64,000 bases of DNA from an uncultured Lachnospiraceae bacterium. GTDB lineage: Bacteria; Bacillota; Clostridia; Lachnospirales; Lachnospiraceae. Positions 1 through 8,861 of the stretch are shown here, piece after piece. A program made the position numbers and the translations under genes. The stretch is taken from contig CANOVJ010000008.1 of assembly GCA_947570615.1 (NCBI GenBank), positions 1 through 64,000 of the forward strand. The letters run 5' to 3'. The stretch's first letter is position 1. Each line of letters starts with the position of its first letter. The notes beneath the pieces are model-generated. The model had not been told where the DNA came from. It did not search any database and worked only from the letters and a program-made list of their open reading frames with translations.

Positions 1-147
1 ACGGAGGCGGCGGTGATGGAGGCTGTGAACAGCTTCCATGGGAAAAAGACCATGATCATCATAGCCCACAGATTAAATACCATCGAAAAGTGCGATATTA
101 TTTATAAGGTGGAAAATGGGAAGCTGGTGGAGACCAGCTTACGGTAG
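1..147 (+). CDS. ABC exporter ATP-binding domain, C-terminal end (partial)
   Basis: Only the last 48 codons are present; the gene begins before the window. They match the end of an ABC-exporter nucleotide-binding domain: TEAAVMEA follows the usual Walker B/D-loop, and IIIAHRLNTI is the H-loop with its switch histidine. The segment is very similar in wording to the ends of the exporters at 19511 and 54048, so it is probably a third paralogue of the same MsbA/PglK-like family that flips lipid-linked glycans. The stop at 145-147 is followed closely by a fucosyltransferase-like gene, the same order seen after the exporter at 54048. Family is well supported; substrate is inferred. Confidence 0.85.
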   Translation, partial: TEAAVMEAVNSFHGKKTMIIIAHRLNTIEKCDIIYKVENGKLVETSLR

Positions 148-204
148 AAAGCTTTTATGCGAAGAGATACGGCAGATAACAGGACGCGTTCTGAGGGCGC
201 GAAG

Positions 205-1260
205 ATGGGAGCGGGTATGGTCGGAACGGAATTTTTAGATGGTCAGGGACTGGGAAATCAACTGTTCTGTTATGTCACAGCCAGGGCAGTGGCGCAGGAA
301 AACGGGTACGCCTTCGGGACAGCGGGGCAGGAGTGCTTTGCAGTGAATATTCACAGTAGCCGGGGGATGTATTTCATGGACGTGGATCTCGGGTATGCCA
401 TTTCACAGGAGGAAAAGAAAAGCTTTAACATATATCAGGACGCAGAGACGCGATTGTATACAGGAAACTCCAGACATGACATGGAGCATGGATGCTATAT
501 TGCCGGGGCGGATGAAAAGATACATCAGGTGGAGGATAATACCCTGATCTATGGAAATATGCAGGATGAATCCTATTTCATCAGCCATCTGGAAGAGGTG
601 AAGCAGTGGCTTAAGGTGAAACCGGAGTATGATTCCATGGAGTACAGTAAGGAAAATCTCTGTATCATCAATATGCGTGGCGGTGAGTATACCGGAAGTC
701 CGGAGCTGTTTATCGATAAGAAATACTGGATCCATGGTATTAAAGAAATGAAAAGAATACGACCCGATATGGAATTTATGATTGTAACGGATGATGTGGA
801 GGCGGCGGGAAAAATGCTGCCGGGGATCCCGGCGTACCATTTTGATATCGGAAAGGACTATGTGACCATAAAGAACGCGCACTATCTGCTGCTTTCCAAC
901 TCCTCCTTTGCCTGTCTGCCGGCGCATACCAGCGAAACGCTCAGGTTTGCCATTGCACCCAAATACTGGGCAAGACATAATGTTTCCGACGGATACTGGG
1001 CATCGGAGCAGAACATCTACAGCCTGTTTCATTATATGGACAGAAAGGGCAGAATTTTCAGCGCGCAGGAATGCAGGAGGGAACTGGAAGAATACAAAAA
1101 GCATTCTGCCAGATATGCCAGGAGAAACTGCAGACCGGGGAGGGTGAGATATTTTTTCCAGAATATAAGAAGACGGCTGGTGTATGGCTGGTTTTTCTCA
1201 AAAAAGGTCTGGCGGGCGTTTCTCAGACGGACAGGCCTGGGTATGGGAGGGAGCATATGA
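205..1260 (+). CDS. GT11-like (alpha-1,2-fucosyltransferase-like) glycosyltransferase
   Basis: The product has the GT11 N-terminal signature GLGNQLF, a central INMRGGEY stretch in place of the usual HxRRGDY donor-binding motif, and a NSSFACLPA stretch where GT11 has NSTFSWWGA. It is therefore a divergent member with changed catalytic-region residues, and the donor need not be GDP-fucose. The open frame extends up to ATG 157, but that has no clear ribosome site. ATG 205 is preceded by GAGGG at good spacing, and ATG 217 (right before the conserved domain) is also possible. About 351 aa, cytoplasmic. Its TGA overlaps the ATG of the next gene (ATGA), so the two are probably translationally coupled. 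Confidence 0.75.
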   Translation: MGAGMVGTEFLDGQGLGNQLFCYVTARAVAQENGYAFGTAGQECFAVNIHSSRGMYFMDVDLGYAISQEEKKSFNIYQDAETRLYTGNSRHDMEHGCYIAGADEKIHQVEDNTLIYGNMQDESYFISHLEEVKQWLKVKPEYDSMEYSKENLCIINMRGGEYTGSPELFIDKKYWIHGIKEMKRIRPDMEFMIVTDDVEAAGKMLPGIPAYHFDIGKDYVTIKNAHYLLLSNSSFACLPAHTSETLRFAIAPKYWARHNVSDGYWASEQNIYSLFHYMDRKGRIFSAQECRRELEEYKKHSARYARRNCRPGRVRYFFQNIRRRLVYGWFFSKKVWRAFLRRTGLGMGGSI

Positions 1261-2021
1261 GTAAATTATGGCTTCCCAACATTACCCTTGCCGCCATGAC
1301 GAGTGTCAAAGTATATGAGACGGTTAAGGCGCTGGAGTACAGTATGCGGGGGATCGAGTTCGGGGAGGTGGTGCTGATCACCCACCGAAAGCCCCTGGGG
1401 CTTCCCGCGTCGATCACCTACAGACACACCTCCAGGCTGAAGGATATCGACTGCTTTAACTACAAGGTAGCCTACGAGCTGGGGCAGTACATCCGGACCG
1501 ATTATGTACTGCTGGTTCACTACGACGGGTTCGTGGTGCATCCCGAAAAGTGGCGGAAAGAGTTCCTGGACTACGATTACATCGGTTCCCCGTGGCCGGT
1601 GCCGGAGCCGGGAAAGCGGCACTGCTATCATGATATCTACGGGAATCTGTGCCGGGTGGGGAACAGTGTTTCTTTGCGGAGCAAAAGGCTTCTGGATTTT
1701 CCCCAAAAGGCAGGACTTGTCTGGGAGCGGGATGAGGAAGGATTTTATAATGAAGATATTTTCCTCTGCTGTAGAAATAAACACAGGCTTGAGGAGGCGG
1801 GTATGAGGATCGCTCCCATGGAGGTGGCCAGGTATTTCGGACATGAGCATCCGGTGCCGGAGGTGCTGGAGGTGGACGCGCCCTTTGTCTTTCACAAATG
1901 GTGGGGAAGAAACGCGCAGTATCCGGTTTTTCAGAATCCATGGACGAGGAGATGGCTGAAATTTAAGGACACAGTGAGGCCGTTTCTGTTCTGGAGATAT
2001 TTTGCAGGGGGTGGGAAATGA
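1257..2021 (+). CDS. DUF5672 family putative glycosyltransferase
   Basis: Start ATG 1257 overlaps the previous stop and has GGGAGGG just upstream; the frame is open further up but that part is a shadow of the neighbour. The 254-aa product shows DUF5672 hallmarks: an N-terminal LPNITLAAM segment followed by VKVYETVKALEYS, then HYDGFVVHP with W and YDYIGSPWP, and a late NEDIFLCC segment. DUF5672 proteins occur in glycan clusters and are regarded as GT-like, with aspartates that may bind nucleotide sugar or metal; the exact reaction is not known to me. It overlaps the next gene by 4 bases. Family confident, activity inferred. Confidence 0.75.
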   Translation: MSKLWLPNITLAAMTSVKVYETVKALEYSMRGIEFGEVVLITHRKPLGLPASITYRHTSRLKDIDCFNYKVAYELGQYIRTDYVLLVHYDGFVVHPEKWRKEFLDYDYIGSPWPVPEPGKRHCYHDIYGNLCRVGNSVSLRSKRLLDFPQKAGLVWERDEEGFYNEDIFLCCRNKHRLEEAGMRIAPMEVARYFGHEHPVPEVLEVDAPFVFHKWWGRNAQYPVFQNPWTRRWLKFKDTVRPFLFWRYFAGGGK

Positions 2022-2965
2022 TATATGACTGTATTCCCTTTTTTAACGAGCTGGATATTCTGATGCTCCGGCTCCATATACTGGATCCGATTGTGGATAA
2101 ATTTATCATTGAGGAGGCCACGGTTACTTTTTCCGGGCATCCCAAGGAGCTGTGTTTTGAAAAAAACAGGGATATGTTTTCGGAGTTTCTGCCGAAGATA
2201 GAGTATATCGTTGTGGATAATTCTCCCACAGACACCACCACTCATCTCCGGGATAAGTTTCAGAAAAACGCGCTGATCAGGGGGCTCGAGAAGGCGTCCG
2301 ATGAGGATATGATCATTTTAAGCGATGTGGATGAGATCCCCGATCCGAAAGCCATTGAGCGGATCGCGGCGGACTTTGATCCGGATAAGATTTATCATCT
2401 GGCCCAGAGAATGTTTTACTGTTATATTAATATGGAAGAAATGTCAGGGAATCTCCTGTCCATTACCGGCGAGTTCCCAGGGGTGGAACGGAGGCTGTGG
2501 CTGGGGAGCAAGGTATTTGGAAAAAGAAGCATTCCGGGAGACGGGATTATTCAGCTTCGGGAGGCCAGCGTCACGGACGAAAACGCGGTCAGGGTGGCCG
2601 GCGGGGGATGGCATTTTGGATATATGGGCAGCAGACAGGAGGCGGACGTCTCCCGGAGAATCGGGACAAAGGTGGTGGCAGCGGCCCATCAGGAGTATAA
2701 TAATGAGGATACCCTGAAGGAAGCCAGGGACAGGCTGATCCTGGGGCAGGATATTTTTGGAAGGGACGCCAGGTTTGAGCGGGTGGAGATTGATGCCAGC
2801 TATCCCGAGTATCTGCGCTCCCATCTCGAGGAATACAGACATCTGATCATGCCGCCCGTAAGCAGGGGGAAGCGCATGGCGACCATGATTTCCATGAAAA
2901 GCCGGCATTTTTGGAGAAAAGTCACCAGAAGGGCAGGACGCATGCTGGTCAGGAGAGAAACCTGA
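2018..2965 (+). CDS. GT17-like glycosyltransferase (beta-1,4-GlcNAc transferase family)
   Basis: The N terminus reads YDCIPFFNELDILMLRL, then DKFIIEEATVTFSGHPK, and later LSDVDEIPD. These are the conserved blocks of glycosyltransferase family 17, whose eukaryotic members add bisecting GlcNAc; bacterial members sit in polysaccharide loci. DVDE is the probable metal/nucleotide-sugar site. 315 aa, no membrane segment, basic C terminus rich in Arg/Lys that could touch the inner membrane surface. It starts inside the end of the DUF5672 gene (ATGA-type overlap), consistent with a tight operon. Donor and acceptor cannot be read from the sequence. Confidence 0.8.
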   Translation: MIYDCIPFFNELDILMLRLHILDPIVDKFIIEEATVTFSGHPKELCFEKNRDMFSEFLPKIEYIVVDNSPTDTTTHLRDKFQKNALIRGLEKASDEDMIILSDVDEIPDPKAIERIAADFDPDKIYHLAQRMFYCYINMEEMSGNLLSITGEFPGVERRLWLGSKVFGKRSIPGDGIIQLREASVTDENAVRVAGGGWHFGYMGSRQEADVSRRIGTKVVAAAHQEYNNEDTLKEARDRLILGQDIFGRDARFERVEIDASYPEYLRSHLEEYRHLIMPPVSRGKRMATMISMKSRHFWRKVTRRAGRMLVRRET

Positions 2966-2983
2966 ACAGATAAGGGGTTGAGG

Positions 2984-4009
2984 ATGGAGAAATATAAAAT
3001 CAGCATCATCGTCCCGGTCTACAATACACAGCAGTACCTGAAAAGATGTGTGGACACTCTGACCGGCCAGACATACCGGCAGCTGGAGATCCTGCTCATC
3101 GACGACGGTTCACGGGATGAAAGCGGACGGCTCTGTGATGAGCTGGCCCTGGGAGATGAGCGGATCCGGGTGATCCATAAGGAAAACGGCGGCCTGATCT
3201 CGGCGTGGAAACGCGGCGTCCGGGAGAGCCGGGGAGAGTATCTGTGCTTTGTGGACAGCGACGACTGGATCGATGCGGTGATGCTGGAGGAGATGACGGC
3301 TTATCTTTCGGGAAATCCCAGGGAGATTGTGGCCAGCGATTATGTGATTGAGAGGGACGACGGAAGACGCCAGTATATGTGGCAGAGGCTTTCGCCGGGG
3401 GAATACGACAGAAAGGCCCTGGAGGAGAGAGTCATCCCTTATCTGCTGGGGCAGGAACACCGTTATGTGACCATATCCCGGTGCATGAAGCTGATTGCCA
3501 GAGGGCTGATCGAGGAGAACTGTAAGTACAGTGATCCTGAAATTCGCATGGCGGAAGACACTACCGTGATGCTTCCCTCCCTGATCGACTGTGACAGGCT
3601 GGTAATCATGGATCATAAGGCATACTATCATTACCTGTATGTGGGAAGCTCCATGGTTCATAACTATGACAGAGGGCTGTATGAGAATCTGCTGTTGCTG
3701 CGAAAAATAACCAGGAAGATCGTGGAAGATAAATTTGAAGGAAAAGAACGGGCCGATATGCTGAAGAAAGCGGACCAGGAGCATATTTTCATGCTGCTTC
3801 TGGCACTCAAAAACGAGGCCAGAGGGAATCCGGCGGGCTACAGAAAGAATATTTTTTCCATTTGCAGGCAGGAGGAAGTAAGGAAACTCTGCCGCAGCAC
3901 ACGGGTGGAGATCAGGGAAAAGGCCAATAAACTGCTTTACCTGGTTTTAAGACATCCCGATGAGATCACCGTCAGGCTGTTGCGTCTGGCAATGATTATA
4001 TATTATTAA
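2984..4009 (+). CDS. GT2 family glycosyltransferase
   Basis: A 341-aa GT-A enzyme: ISIIVPVYNTQQYLKRCV at the N terminus, IDDGSRDESG for uridine binding, and FVDSDDWID as the DxD metal site. In place of the common SxARNxG motif it has LISAWKRGV, a variant known from GT2 enzymes that stand beside Wzx/Wzy systems. A TTG at 2978 is in frame, but ATG 2984 is better placed after AAGGGG. No membrane anchor is evident except a hydrophobic last turn. It probably transfers one sugar to the lipid-linked repeat unit; linkage unknown. Confidence 0.85.
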   Translation: MEKYKISIIVPVYNTQQYLKRCVDTLTGQTYRQLEILLIDDGSRDESGRLCDELALGDERIRVIHKENGGLISAWKRGVRESRGEYLCFVDSDDWIDAVMLEEMTAYLSGNPREIVASDYVIERDDGRRQYMWQRLSPGEYDRKALEERVIPYLLGQEHRYVTISRCMKLIARGLIEENCKYSDPEIRMAEDTTVMLPSLIDCDRLVIMDHKAYYHYLYVGSSMVHNYDRGLYENLLLLRKITRKIVEDKFEGKERADMLKKADQEHIFMLLLALKNEARGNPAGYRKNIFSICRQEEVRKLCRSTRVEIREKANKLLYLVLRHPDEITVRLLRLAMIIYY

Positions 4010-4050
4010 ATGATGGGTCCGGGCGTGGGAGCAGAGGAAGGAGGAGTCGG

Positions 4051-5055
4051 ATGGACCGGGAGGAGAAGGACATACCCTTAATCAGCGTAATCGTTCCGGT
4101 TTACAACGGACAGGATACGCTGACGGCCTGCGTGGAGAGCATTGAAAGACAGACCTACGAAAATCTGGAGATCATTCTTGTCAATGACGGCTCCACGGAT
4201 GATACCGCCGCCGTCTGTGTCAGACTGCGGGAGTCCTTTGAAAATCTCCATGTGATCACCACTGAGGGAGCGGGGGTATCCGCCGCAAGAAACGCAGGGA
4301 TCGACGCCTCAACGGGAGGGATCCTCACCTTTGTGGACGCGGATGACCGGTTGCGTCCCAAAACGTTACAGGTGTTATATGAATGCCTGAGAGATACAGG
4401 AAGCGACATGGCGGGGTGCGGTTTTTTCACCTGGGAGGCGGAGGAAGGCTGGGAGGGCTTTCTGAAGGAAAAGTACCGGATCCGCCGGCCGCGGGAGTAT
4501 ACGCCCGGCGCGTATCTGAGAGAACAGCTTTTAAAGGGCAACAGCAGATGCTGGAGTAAGCTTTACCGGCGCGCGGCCATCGGGGAGCTGCGGTTTTCGG
4601 AGGAGCTCAGTATCGGTGAGGACATGCTCTTTTTGCTGCGGCTTCTTCCCTTTCTAAGAAAAATTGCGGAGACGGACTATCCGGGCTACGGATATTTCCA
4701 GAACCCTGAGGGAGCCATGAACAGGGAGTTTGTTCCGCGGTATATGGATCAGATCACCTGCTGGGAGCTTGCCAGAGAGGATGCTCTTAAGATGGATCCC
4801 TCCCTGGCGGCGCAGACGGCGGCGCTGGTGATGGTGGGGATCATGCTGACGGCGGGAAAGCTGGCGGAGCTGTCCTTCCGGGAGAGAAGAAAGCAGAAGG
4901 AATACGTCAGAATCTGCCATGAAAAGCTGAAAGAGGAAATCGGAACGCCGGGAGCCTGCCAGGAGCTGCCGGAGGGCTATTCGTTCAAGGTGCAGATGTT
5001 TCTGGCCATGCCGCGAATTTATCTGCTTCTGTATCATCTGCACAAATACAGATAA
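4051..5055 (+). CDS. GT2 family glycosyltransferase
   Basis: Typical GT2 fold of 334 aa: ISVIVPVYNGQDTLTACV, then VNDGSTDDTAAV, GAGVSAARNAGID and FVDADDRLRP as the DxD. The start ATG 4051 lies behind GAGGAAGGAGG. The C-terminal part has the helical extension common in capsule GT2 enzymes and ends in a hydrophobic stretch near YLLLYHLH. It is the second of two adjacent GT2 genes, separated by about 40 bases, and followed by the pyruvyl-transferase-like gene, so it likely acts in the same repeat unit. Confidence 0.85.
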   Translation: MDREEKDIPLISVIVPVYNGQDTLTACVESIERQTYENLEIILVNDGSTDDTAAVCVRLRESFENLHVITTEGAGVSAARNAGIDASTGGILTFVDADDRLRPKTLQVLYECLRDTGSDMAGCGFFTWEAEEGWEGFLKEKYRIRRPREYTPGAYLREQLLKGNSRCWSKLYRRAAIGELRFSEELSIGEDMLFLLRLLPFLRKIAETDYPGYGYFQNPEGAMNREFVPRYMDQITCWELAREDALKMDPSLAAQTAALVMVGIMLTAGKLAELSFRERRKQKEYVRICHEKLKEEIGTPGACQELPEGYSFKVQMFLAMPRIYLLLYHLHKYR

Positions 5056-5097
5056 ATATCATGCGTTATTATAAAGAAGAAAGACGGGAGGCCGGAA

Positions 5098-6297
5098 GTG
5101 AAAACGGATAAGATTGTCATGTATATGCATGCGGGCAGCGGCAATCACGGCTGCGAGGCCATCGTAAACAGCCTCTGCCGCATGATCGGCGAAAAGGTGG
5201 TACTGATCAGCTATTTTGGGGAGGAGGATAAAAAGTATTCCCTTCCTGAGCTGTGTGAGATCAGGGGAGAGCGTCGTTTTCAGGAGCACAGGCTGGCGCA
5301 TGCTCTGTATTATGTCTACAGAAGGCTTACCGGGGACGGGGAGAGCTTTATCAGATACCGCTATGGGGATGTGCTGCGGGGACATGCCGTTCCTCTGGCC
5401 ATTTCCATCGGCGGAGATAACTACTGTTACGATACAATGCTGGGGGATCTGCGCCTTGCAAATTCCGCTTTTAATCAGAGAGGGACACGGACGGTGCTGC
5501 TGGGCTGCTCCATTGAGCCGGAGAGTCTTGAGCGGGAGGATATTGTAAGGGATCTGATGAAATACCATACGATCATCGCCAGGGAGAGCATCACTTACGG
5601 GGCGCTTAAGGAGCTGACGAGGAGATGGGAGGGAGAGGATCCGCGGATTCTCTGCTTTCCGGATCCCGCCTTTACCCTGCCCGGAAAGGAGCGTCCTCTG
5701 CCGGAGGGGTTTGCGCCGGGAAACACGGTGGGAATCAACGTCAGCCCCATGATCCAGGAGAAGGAGGAGAAGGCGGGGATCACCATGGAGAGCTATAAGA
5801 CTTTGATCTGTTTTATCCTGGAGCGGACGGATATGCAGATTGCCCTGATTCCTCATGTGGTCTGGGAGAGAAACGACGACAGAAAGCCCATTCGGGAACT
5901 GTATGAGGCCTTTCGGGATACGGGGCGGGTGGTCAGGATCTCTGACGGAACCTGCCAGGAGCTGAAAGGGGATATTGGCCGATGCCGTTTCTTTGTAGGG
6001 GCCCGGACCCATGCCACCATCGCGGCATATTCTTCCTGCGTCCCCACACTGGTGGTGGGATATTCGGTGAAGGCCAGAGGGATCGCCCGGGATTTGTTCG
6101 GGCAGGAGGAGAATTACGTACTTCCGGTGCAGAGCCTTAAGAGACCGGATGAGCTGGCGGAGAGCTTTTCATGGCTTCTCTCCCATGAAAAGACGGTGAA
6201 GGGCCGTCTCATGGAAATAATGCCGGGATATCAGAAGCGCGCCTTTGGGACAGGGGAAGAAGTGGACAGATTATGGGAAGAGTGCAGTCGGCGGTAA
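5098..6297 (+). CDS. Polysaccharide pyruvyl transferase family protein
   Basis: 399 aa starting at GTG 5098 after GGGAGG. The N terminus HAGSGNHGCEAIV, a central SIGGDNYCYD and a late GARTHATIAAYS match the polysaccharide pyruvyl transferase (PF04230) family, a GT-B-like fold. Members such as CsaB add a ketal pyruvate from phosphoenolpyruvate to a sugar, giving the polymer negative charge; others in GT loci act as GT-like proteins. It overlaps the flippase gene by 25 bases. Family assignment is firm; whether this one uses PEP is inferred. Confidence 0.82.
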   Translation: MKTDKIVMYMHAGSGNHGCEAIVNSLCRMIGEKVVLISYFGEEDKKYSLPELCEIRGERRFQEHRLAHALYYVYRRLTGDGESFIRYRYGDVLRGHAVPLAISIGGDNYCYDTMLGDLRLANSAFNQRGTRTVLLGCSIEPESLEREDIVRDLMKYHTIIARESITYGALKELTRRWEGEDPRILCFPDPAFTLPGKERPLPEGFAPGNTVGINVSPMIQEKEEKAGITMESYKTLICFILERTDMQIALIPHVVWERNDDRKPIRELYEAFRDTGRVVRISDGTCQELKGDIGRCRFFVGARTHATIAAYSSCVPTLVVGYSVKARGIARDLFGQEENYVLPVQSLKRPDELAESFSWLLSHEKTVKGRLMEIMPGYQKRAFGTGEEVDRLWEECSRR

Positions 6298-7793
6298 GAA
6301 ATATATTTTTTGGCCAGATCGGAAATTTCATGACCCAGATCCTCAATTTTGTTCTTCGGACCATCTTCATCAGGCATCTGGGGGACACCCTAAACGGTGT
6401 GAACGGGCTTTATACCAGTATTCTTTCCGTGCTTTCCATGGCGGAGCTGGGGATCGGCACGGCACTGAACTACAGTCTGTATAAGCCGGTAGCGCAGGGG
6501 AATATTGAGAAGATCAAATCCTATATGCTTCTGTACAGAAAGGCGTACCGCATCATCGGTATTGTGGTGGCGGTGATCGGGCTGGCGGTTTCTCCGTTTC
6601 TGCGCTTTCTGGTGCGGCAGCCCCAGGGCGTGTCGGTGAGGGATCTGACCCTGTATTACTTTATTTTTCTGTTTAATACGGTGAGCACGTACTTTGTGGC
6701 CTACAAATACAGCCTGGTGAACGCGGAGCAGAAAAACTATATCCAGACCAATATTCTCACGGTGACCAAGATGATCACTGTCTCTTTGCAGATTATCGTG
6801 ATCCTTGCCACCGGAAACTATTATATTTATCTGCTGACGGCGGCGGTGGTGGAGCTCTTGCAGAAAATCTTTGCAAGCCGTTATCTGGACCGCCGATATC
6901 CTTATCTGCGGGATAAAAATGTGGAGAAGCTCTCCCGGCAGGAGACCGGCGAGATCGTTACGAAAACCAGAGCGCTGGTGTTCCACAGGGTGGGGGATGT
7001 GGCCAGACTCCAGACGGACAGCATGATTATCTCCGGATTTATCAACGTCACCTTAAGCGGCTTTGTGGACAACTACAATCTGGTGCTTAACTCTGTGGCC
7101 AATGTGGTGAACATAATTTTTAACTCCGTACTCTCCAGCTTCGGCAATCTCTTTGCCACCGAGACCAGGGAAAGACAGTATCAGATCTTTAAGGTGTACC
7201 GCTTCGCGGCCTGCTGGATCTATGGATTTACGGCGATCGGCTTTTCCATGCTGCTCACGCCCCTGATCGAAATCTGGCTGGGCGGGGCCAAAACCCTTGG
7301 TTTTTCCGTTGTAATATGTATTTTGATTGATTATTATCTGAAAGGTGATAGAATTGTATTATCAAACTTTAAAACGGCGGCCGGTGTGTTCGAGCAGGAC
7401 AGGTATCTGGCGCTGATCCAGGGGGCGGTGAATCTGGTGATCTCCATTGTTCTGGTGCGTCGTGTGGGCCTGGTGGGAGTATATATCGGGACCATCGTAT
7501 CGGGGCTGATTGCCAATGTGACCAAGCCGGTGATCATTTACCGGGTGATTCTGGATCAGCCGGTGAAGGGATATTTTGTGGACTCCGCAAAGTACATGGC
7601 GGCGCTGGCGGCGCTGTTCGGGGTACTTGCGGGAGTAAAAAGTCTGGTGATGCCTGTGGTGAGCGCGGGCTCCTTTGCGGTGATGTTTGTGATTATCTGC
7701 GTGACGTTTAACGGCGTCTTCTGGCTGCTGTTTGGAAGGACGCAGGAGTTTGGGTATCTGTGGGGGATTGTCCGAAGAAAAATAAACAGGTAG
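6273..7793 (+). CDS. Wzx-like polysaccharide flippase (MOP superfamily)
   Basis: 506 aa with about 12-14 hydrophobic segments and the opening of the polysaccharide biosynthesis protein family: RNIFFGQIGNFMTQILNFVLRTIFI, with short charged loops and GVNGLYTSIL. These proteins flip undecaprenyl-linked repeats across the cytoplasmic membrane. ATG 6273 lies inside the previous gene with GGGAAGAAG upstream. Being the only MOP flippase in the window, it probably pairs with the Wzy-like genes at 11339 and 12516, while the ABC exporters serve other glycans or the same one in parallel. A short AT-rich patch near 7310-7370 is inside the coding frame. Confidence 0.85.
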   Translation: MGRVQSAVRNIFFGQIGNFMTQILNFVLRTIFIRHLGDTLNGVNGLYTSILSVLSMAELGIGTALNYSLYKPVAQGNIEKIKSYMLLYRKAYRIIGIVVAVIGLAVSPFLRFLVRQPQGVSVRDLTLYYFIFLFNTVSTYFVAYKYSLVNAEQKNYIQTNILTVTKMITVSLQIIVILATGNYYIYLLTAAVVELLQKIFASRYLDRRYPYLRDKNVEKLSRQETGEIVTKTRALVFHRVGDVARLQTDSMIISGFINVTLSGFVDNYNLVLNSVANVVNIIFNSVLSSFGNLFATETRERQYQIFKVYRFAACWIYGFTAIGFSMLLTPLIEIWLGGAKTLGFSVVICILIDYYLKGDRIVLSNFKTAAGVFEQDRYLALIQGAVNLVISIVLVRRVGLVGVYIGTIVSGLIANVTKPVIIYRVILDQPVKGYFVDSAKYMAALAALFGVLAGVKSLVMPVVSAGSFAVMFVIICVTFNGVFWLLFGRTQEFGYLWGIVRRKINR

Positions 7794-7803
7794 GAGGATT
7801 GCG

Positions 7804-8859
7804 ATGCTGGAAATGGTAAAAGAGGCGGAACACGAGCTGCTTCACTATCCGGAGAGAAGTGCGGGATACTATATCAGAAGAAGGCTTAAGATGATCATGG
7901 GCAGGGGAGCGGAACCTGTCGATAAGATCAACTGGCCAAACGGGCTTCTTGCCAAAGGACTTGCCGATTACTATATGACGCACAAGAGCTCCGAGGAGGC
8001 CAGGGGAATCCGCGAGACCCTCCAGACCTGGTATGACGGGTGGATCAAAGGCGGCCATAAAATGTATTATCTGGACGATGCGCTCAGCGGCATGGCGCTG
8101 ATCGATCTGCACGAGATCACCGGGGAGGAAAAATACAAACAGGCAGCGGATGAGATAGCCCGTTTTCTGGCCTACCACATAACGGATAAGGCGGGAAGTC
8201 TTCCCTACCGGCCGGGGCAGAAGAACGGCTATGTTTTCGCAGACAGTATCGGGATGATCTGCCCTTTTCTGTCCAAATACGGCAGTACATACGGGGATGC
8301 CAAATCCATTCATCTGGCGGCCACGCAGATTCAGAATTTCATCGATTTTGGAATGGATGCAAAGAGCGGTCTGCCTTATCATGGCTACCAGTTTGACAGC
8401 GGCGTCAAGTATGGCATTATCGGCTGGGGCCGGGCGGTAGGATGGCTGATGATGGGAATGTCGGAGAGCCTTGCCTTTATGGAGGAGGGAAATCCCGACT
8501 ATGAGTTCATCAAGCAGATTTACCGCCGGCTGGTGGACAAGGTGGAGTCCTATCAGCTGGAGAACGGGCTTTACTGCTGGCAGCTTGTGGCCAGGGAGGG
8601 GCCTGTGGATACCTCCGCTACGGCCATGATCCTTTATTCGATTGCCCAGTCCCTGAATATGAAGGTGCTGATCGGGATCCATAAATCCCGTATGCTCAGG
8701 GGAAGGGAAGCCCTGTTGGGTATGGTGAAGGAGGGAAAGATTGAGAACGCTCTGGCGGAGTGCCAGGGATTTTCCATGTATCCTCAGGTATACGGGGCGT
8801 ATCCCTGGGTGCTGGGGCCGGCGTTGTCGTTGTTTTCCATAACATCTGAAGGGAAGTAA
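7804..8859 (+). CDS. GH88/GH105-like (alpha/alpha)6-barrel glycoside hydrolase
   Basis: The start follows a perfect AGGAGG. The 351-aa product has repeated helical hairpins ending in DDALSGMALIDLHE, an Asp in the FADSIGMICPFL segment and GWGRAVGW at residues 207-214, which correspond to the conserved D..D and WxRGxGW elements of unsaturated uronyl/rhamnogalacturonyl hydrolases. I see no signal peptide, so it would be cytoplasmic. In a biosynthetic cluster such an enzyme might trim or recycle uronic-acid intermediates, or be a diverged protein with another role. Family 0.75; the exact reaction is open. Confidence 0.72.
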   Translation: MLEMVKEAEHELLHYPERSAGYYIRRRLKMIMGRGAEPVDKINWPNGLLAKGLADYYMTHKSSEEARGIRETLQTWYDGWIKGGHKMYYLDDALSGMALIDLHEITGEEKYKQAADEIARFLAYHITDKAGSLPYRPGQKNGYVFADSIGMICPFLSKYGSTYGDAKSIHLAATQIQNFIDFGMDAKSGLPYHGYQFDSGVKYGIIGWGRAVGWLMMGMSESLAFMEEGNPDYEFIKQIYRRLVDKVESYQLENGLYCWQLVAREGPVDTSATAMILYSIAQSLNMKVLIGIHKSRMLRGREALLGMVKEGKIENALAECQGFSMYPQVYGAYPWVLGPALSLFSITSEGK

Positions 8860-8861
8860 AA

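Noticed and set aside
5059-6012. Minus-strand open frame opposite the pyruvyl-transferase-like gene
   Set aside because: Low-information basic product, fully inside a real gene on the other strand.
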